Assembly: GCA_030641945.1 (NCBI GenBank)
Contig: DAOWLL010000031.1
Coordinates: forward strand, 1-10,131
Reading direction: 5' to 3'
DNA length: 10,131 bases
Source of the DNA: Gammaproteobacteria bacterium
GTDB taxonomy: Bacteria; Pseudomonadota; Gammaproteobacteria; SZUA-229
Shown here: positions 6,048 to 10,131 of the stretch, one piece after another
How positions within the stretch are numbered: position 1 is the first letter of the stretch
Layout: the number at the start of each line of letters is the position of its first letter
The notes under the pieces: model-generated
Database searches by the model: none
What the model saw: only the letters and a program-made list of their open reading frames with translations
Told to the model about the DNA's origin: nothing
Made by a program: the position numbers and the translations under genes

Positions 6048-9000
6048 ATGAAGCAACGCTTTCGCACCGGCGGTCTTGCTGCCTGGTCAATCAATCACCC
6101 TGTTGGCATCTCCATGCTGGCATTATCAGTTGTTGTGCTTGGCTTTTTCGCATTACAGCGCCTCAGCATCGATTTACTGCCGCACATCATCTACCCTGAT
6201 ATACGTGTACGGGTACTGGAACCCGGCGTACCTGCACAAATCATGGAAGATCTAATCACCCGCCAACTTGAAGAACAGCTTGCAATCACCGAGGGTGCAA
6301 TACAGGTACAGTCAAAGTCTACCGAAGGCCGCAGCAATGTAGACCTGAGCTTCCCCTATGGTATAGATATAGATATTGCACTGCGTGATGCGAGTACGCG
6401 ACTCGACCGGGCACGCCGTTTTCTGCCCGATACGGTAGAACCGCCAGTCATATACAAGCGCGACCCGTCACAAATTTCCGTGATGGAAATGATACTCAGC
6501 TCGAGTGAACGCGACCCGGTTGAATTGCGCAGCTGGGCTGATTTCACTTTTTCACGCTGGTTTCTAAACCTGCCTGGTATTGCATCAGTTGAAGTCGGTG
6601 GTGGACTCGAGCGCGAAATACAAATCATCGCAGACCAGGAGAAGCTCGCCAGCATAGGCCTGTCATTGGCTGACCTTTCCGACCTGATTCAACGCAATAA
6701 TGCTGACGCGCCCGGTGGCCGCCTGATGAGCGACACGCAGGAAATAACCACCAGGACCCGTGGGCGATTCGAGAGCATTGAATCAATCAGGACTCTACCC
6801 TTATGGAGCAGCGAATCGAACACCGTCGACAGTGTGCTGCAGCTGGAAGATGCTGCTAGCGTGGTTGACTCGCATGCTGATGAAAGAATTCGAATACGCC
6901 TGAACAAGCAGCCGGGCATTAAACTGTCTATGCAGAAGCAGCCCCAGGCAAACACGGTTTCCGTTGTCGATGAAGTACTCAACAGACTTGAAGTGCTGAA
7001 AAATCAAAACCTGATACCGCCTGATATTGAAATAACCACGGTCGGTGATCAGTCAACCTATGTGCGTCATGCATTGAATAATGCCAGTCTCGCGGCGCTC
7101 AGTGGCGCAACGCTGGCAATGATCGTGATTTACCTGTTCCTGGGAAGCATCATTCGAACATTAATCATTGGCACAGCGATACCGATAGGTATTCTGGTCA
7201 CCTTTGCCATCATGGATTTGAACGGACTCACATTAAACATCATGACACTCGGTGGCCTGGCGCTGGGCATGGGGCTGCTGATCGATAGTACGATCGTGAT
7301 GCTGGAAAACATTACCCGTCATCAAGATGATGCAGGATCTGTAGAAGACAATGCAGTGAGAGCCGCCGCGGAAGTCAACAGCCCGATTGTTGCTTCCACT
7401 GGCACAAACCTGGCAGCAATACTGCCTTTCCTGTTTATCGGCGGGCTCACAGGCCTGCTGTTTCAGGAGCTGATTATCACCATTTCATCTGCCATGCTCG
7501 CTGCACTCATCGTCGCCCTGACGCTGGTGCCGGCACTGGGCGCACGGGTACGATCCAGCCATAATAAGAATAGTTATTTCAATAAGTTGATAGATATTCT
7601 TAAATCTATTTATCACTCATTTGTGCAACGCATTCTGAAGCATCCCCTGGCCGTTATTAGCGGCTTTGTCATTGCTTTTGTGCTTTCCTTGCTTGTGCTG
7701 ATAGACAGCCGCCCCATATTTCTGCCCAGCATGGACGAAGGCAGTGTCACTGTATCTATAACGGGTGACGCGGGCATCAGCCTGGACGAGATGGACTCAA
7801 CACTTGAAAAGATTGAAACACTGCTTCTGCAACAGGCAGAAGTTGAAACCATTTACACGACTGTCGGCGGCTATATTTTCGGCCGCTCAGAATTTCAAAA
7901 CAGCAACCGCAGCTCGATTAATGTGCAACTGACCCCGGTTATCAGTCGATCTATGAGCAGTAATGAATGGATTAAAGCCATACAAAAGAAAATTGGCGAG
8001 CTTCACCTCACCGGCTACAAGGTCAGAATGTTCGTTCGAGGTGTAAGAGGTATTCAAATGAGCAGCGGCGATGACGATATCAGTCTTCGTATACAGGGAC
8101 AGGATTTAGAGGTGCTGCGTGAACTTGGCACAAAGGTTGTTGAACATCTTCGAGGTGTCCCTGGTTTAAGCAACCTTGAACATACTTACGAGGTGCATCA
8201 CGAAGAGCTGAATGTTGTCATTGACCGCCAACGCGCTGCCGATCTTGGTATTCATGTAGACAGTGTTGGACAGGCTTTGCGTATAGCCCTGGAGGGCAGT
8301 GTTATCTCTGACTACCTGGAGGGAGACCGTCAGTTCGATATACGCCTGCGCCTGCCGCGCTCGTATAGTGAAACGCCCGAGGTATTATCCAACCTTCTGG
8401 TCGGCCAGCACCAGGGCCGTCCGGTACGCCTGTTTGAGATAGCCTCTATCGCCAGGGGCCCGGCACCGGCATCGATAAAACGCGATCAGCAGCAACGCAT
8501 TGTTGAAATTACCGCTTCCGTCGATGACGATGCTGCGCTGGATGACACCATGACGGCTATTTACACAAACCTCGAAGACCTGCAACTGCCTGCCGGCTAC
8601 ACCCTGTATGATGGCGGCGCCAGTAAGACCCTGGAACAGGGTCAAAAGACCGGGGGCGTTCTTCTTGCCCTGGCGATATTCCTTGTATTCGTGGTAATGG
8701 CTGTTCAGTATGAATCGCTGAGCAATCCTCTTGTTATTCTTTTCAGTATTCCATTCACCACGGTCGGCGTCGGCCTGGGACTCTGGCTGTTCGATATGCC
8801 GTTATCAATGCCCGTATGGCTTGGCCTGATTATGCTCGCCGGGATTGTGGTCAATAATGCCATTGTTCTGGTCGAACAAATAGAAATTGAGCGTGAGAAA
8901 AACAATCAGCTGCTCGATGCCATCAGTACAGCTGCGAGCCTGCGTCTGCGCCCCATCCTGATGACGACATTGACCACGGTACTGGGCATGACGCCATTAG

Positions 9001-9149
9001 CAATAGGCCTCGGCGAAGGTGCCGAAATGCTGCAACCGCTGGCATTTGTTATTGTCTGGGGCCTGAGTTTTTCAATGCTGGTCAGTCTTGTGCTGATCCC
9101 GGTCGTGTACCGGCTGTTTCATTTCAGAGCGCCTGGTGAGCCGTCCTAG
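6048..9149 (+). CDS. RND-family efflux permease (HAE1/AcrB-like superfamily)
   Basis: At 1033 residues this is full length for an RND pump. It has the twelve-helix plan: TM1 about 17-36, a large periplasmic loop 37-340, TM2-TM6 about 344-496, TM7 about 532-552, a second loop 555-865, and TM8-TM12 about 869-1020. The pump would act as an inner-membrane trimer driven by proton influx, with the adaptor encoded just upstream. The TM4 motif reads GMGLLIDSTIVMLEN, keeping the first conserved Asp (D413) but with Ser414 in place of the second Asp of AcrB. The TM10 motif GIVVNNAIVLVE has Asn where AcrB has its relay Lys. Such variants occur widely in COG0841 pumps outside the AcrB/MexB group. GAGGA near 6028-6032 is a distant ribosome site overlapping the adaptor stop. 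Heavy-metal CusA-type pumps are less likely from the motifs. Confidence 0.94.
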   Translation: MKQRFRTGGLAAWSINHPVGISMLALSVVVLGFFALQRLSIDLLPHIIYPDIRVRVLEPGVPAQIMEDLITRQLEEQLAITEGAIQVQSKSTEGRSNVDLSFPYGIDIDIALRDASTRLDRARRFLPDTVEPPVIYKRDPSQISVMEMILSSSERDPVELRSWADFTFSRWFLNLPGIASVEVGGGLEREIQIIADQEKLASIGLSLADLSDLIQRNNADAPGGRLMSDTQEITTRTRGRFESIESIRTLPLWSSESNTVDSVLQLEDAASVVDSHADERIRIRLNKQPGIKLSMQKQPQANTVSVVDEVLNRLEVLKNQNLIPPDIEITTVGDQSTYVRHALNNASLAALSGATLAMIVIYLFLGSIIRTLIIGTAIPIGILVTFAIMDLNGLTLNIMTLGGLALGMGLLIDSTIVMLENITRHQDDAGSVEDNAVRAAAEVNSPIVASTGTNLAAILPFLFIGGLTGLLFQELIITISSAMLAALIVALTLVPALGARVRSSHNKNSYFNKLIDILKSIYHSFVQRILKHPLAVISGFVIAFVLSLLVLIDSRPIFLPSMDEGSVTVSITGDAGISLDEMDSTLEKIETLLLQQAEVETIYTTVGGYIFGRSEFQNSNRSSINVQLTPVISRSMSSNEWIKAIQKKIGELHLTGYKVRMFVRGVRGIQMSSGDDDISLRIQGQDLEVLRELGTKVVEHLRGVPGLSNLEHTYEVHHEELNVVIDRQRAADLGIHVDSVGQALRIALEGSVISDYLEGDRQFDIRLRLPRSYSETPEVLSNLLVGQHQGRPVRLFEIASIARGPAPASIKRDQQQRIVEITASVDDDAALDDTMTAIYTNLEDLQLPAGYTLYDGGASKTLEQGQKTGGVLLALAIFLVFVVMAVQYESLSNPLVILFSIPFTTVGVGLGLWLFDMPLSMPVWLGLIMLAGIVVNNAIVLVEQIEIEREKNNQLLDAISTAASLRLRPILMTTLTTVLGMTPLAIGLGEGAEMLQPLAFVIVWGLSFSMLVSLVLIPVVYRLFHFRAPGEPS

Positions 9150-9275
9150 CAGCGGCTATCCGTATTGACAGCACCCTGTTAATAAAATTACCGCAATATC
9201 CTGCCTGCCGTAAAAAGCTGTCCTATACTTGAAATAATAGTATTAGCAGAAAACAGAACTACACGGATTATCCAT

Positions 9276-10013
9276 ATGATTTTCAACAAGTTAGCAACGT
9301 GCTGTTTAATCGCAGCACTTCCTGGAATGGCTGCTGCCGACACATTATCGTTCACTATTGGCGGCGGCGTCTGGAACGAGACACCTGAAGGCGGCATTAA
9401 TAAAACCATTGATACGACTTCTGTAGACGTTAAAAACGACCTGTTCTGGACAGAGGAATCCCAGGGTTATATTTTTGCCACGCTGGAGCACCCTGTACCG
9501 ATCATTCCCAATGTGCGCCTGATGTACATCAAGATGGACCATTCAGGCAGCGGAAATACGAGTTTTGATTTCGAAGGCACGACTTACTCAGGAAACGTAG
9601 CCAACGAATTCTCTATCGAACAGACAGACCTGCTGCTCTACTATGAAGTACTGGACAACGTCGTCAGCCTGGACCTGGGGCTGAATGTTCGATTGCTGGA
9701 TATAAGCTACAAGATTGCTGATGATAGTGGAACAAATACCAGTGGCTCCGTCAGCGGTGCCGTCCCCATGATTTATGCCCTTGTGGGAGGTTCTCCCTGG
9801 CCTGATTTTATACTCAGTGCCGAGGCTAATTATATGACCCTGTCAGGCAGCACCATATCCGACTTTACAGCCAAGATCGCCTATACCACTAATTTCTTCG
9901 TTGGCTTTGAGGCCGGTTACAGGACCCAGACCATTGAACTGGATGATGTCGACGATACCAATGCCGACCTGGATTTCAAGGGCCCATTTGTTGGCGCATA
10001 TGTTAAATTCTAG
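9276..10013 (+). CDS. TIGR04219-like outer-membrane beta-barrel protein
   Basis: This complete 245-residue exported protein has a signal peptide at 1-21 (NK, hydrophobic CCLIAALPGM, then AAA) with likely cleavage before Asp22. The mature start DTLSFTIGGGVWNETPEG and the later LEHPVPIIPNVRLMYIK (about 71-87) match the pattern I know for the TIGR04219 outer-membrane family of gammaproteobacteria, whose function is unknown. Alternating strands with Asp/Asn/Gly-rich turns continue to a C-terminal Phe (GAYVKF), as expected for a BAM substrate. It begins 126 bases after the RND gene. That gap has TTGACA (9165-9170) and TATACT (9224-9229), but not at promoter spacing, so whether it has its own promoter is open. 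It is far too small, and of the wrong type, to be the TolC-like channel of the pump. A strong hairpin follows the stop. Confidence 0.82.
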   Translation: MIFNKLATCCLIAALPGMAAADTLSFTIGGGVWNETPEGGINKTIDTTSVDVKNDLFWTEESQGYIFATLEHPVPIIPNVRLMYIKMDHSGSGNTSFDFEGTTYSGNVANEFSIEQTDLLLYYEVLDNVVSLDLGLNVRLLDISYKIADDSGTNTSGSVSGAVPMIYALVGGSPWPDFILSAEANYMTLSGSTISDFTAKIAYTTNFFVGFEAGYRTQTIELDDVDDTNADLDFKGPFVGAYVKF

Positions 10014-10022
10014 AAACTAATG

Positions 10023-10060
10023 TACAGTATTGGTTACTGCATTTAGTGGCCAATACTGTA
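10023..10060. terminator. 16-bp-stem hairpin between convergent genes
   Basis: Bases 10023-10038 pair with 10045-10060 over 16 positions, 14 Watson-Crick and two G-U (counted on the plus-strand RNA), around the 6-base loop GCATTT. The hairpin starts 9 bases after the stop of the outer-membrane protein gene and ends 7 bases before the stop of the minus-strand gene at the right edge. That position suits a two-way transcription stop or 3'-end stabiliser. No strong U-run follows on either side, so intrinsic termination may be weak. Confidence 0.6.
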
Positions 10061-10067
10061 ATGCCTC

Positions 10068-10131
10068 CTAATCGTCCTCTTTATTGTATTTCAAGGCCGC
10101 CCATACGGTTCTAACATCCACGTGCTCATGA
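10068..10131 (-). CDS. C-terminal tail of a minus-strand gene (mostly outside window)
   Basis: Reading leftward from the edge, an open frame gives 20 residues, HEHVDVRTVWAALKYNKEDD, before a TAG at 10068-10070. The charged end and the neat placement after a hairpin shared with the convergent outer-membrane gene suggest a real gene end. The fragment is too short to name a family. Short chance frames of this length are common, so this rests mainly on context. Confidence 0.4.
   Translation of the reverse strand, partial: HEHVDVRTVWAALKYNKEDD

Noticed and set aside
9165..9229. TTGACA (9165-9170) and TATACT (9224-9229) as a promoter for the outer-membrane protein gene
   Set aside because: The boxes are over 50 bases apart and neither has a fitting partner at 16-18 bases, so no promoter was called.

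Overview
The window looks like chromosomal DNA of a Gram-negative bacterium, most likely a gammaproteobacterium. It carries two outer-membrane beta-barrel genes ending in phenylalanine, a lipoprotein-type RND efflux adaptor with its inner-membrane pump, an Atm1-like ABC exporter, and an intergenic composite of palindromic repeats of a kind common in gammaproteobacterial genomes. Base composition looks moderate and even. I see no rRNA, tRNA, CRISPR array, prophage, integrase or transposase gene.

Layout. (1) 1-510, +: the C-terminal 169 residues of an outer-membrane beta-barrel protein cut by the window edge. (2) 563-1969, +: a complete metallo-beta-lactamase/beta-CASP family RNA nuclease. (3) 2069-2512, +: a small 'host attachment' (baeRF-like) protein with a strong ribosome binding site. 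(4) 2513-3062: 550 bases without a gene, almost entirely repeats: a 24-bp perfect palindrome, an inverted-repeat element built on CACAGAG units, a 244-bp terminal-inverted-repeat element full of hairpins, and a 49-bp direct duplication (47/49 identical) that copies the last codons and stop of the next gene. (5) 3063-4883, -: an Atm1/HMT1-like ABC half-exporter. (6) 4959-6029 and 6048-9149, +, divergent from it: a periplasmic adaptor and its RND permease, apparently one operon. (7) 9276-10013, +: a TIGR04219-like outer-membrane protein. (8) A 16-bp-stem hairpin at 10023-10060, followed by the C-terminal tail of a minus-strand gene entering from the right edge.

How the parts work together. The adaptor and pump would span the periplasm and inner membrane as a tripartite efflux system. 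No TolC-like outer-membrane factor is present, so the outer channel must come from elsewhere. The ABC exporter sharing the divergent promoter region could serve a related detoxification role (metal or thiol conjugates), but that is inference. The nuclease and the baeRF-like protein both point to RNA or translation quality control, though a roughly 100-bp gap separates them.

No clearly new multi-gene system is visible. The most unusual structure is the nested repeat composite at 2598-3074, with its hairpin-dense element and the duplicated gene end beside it.
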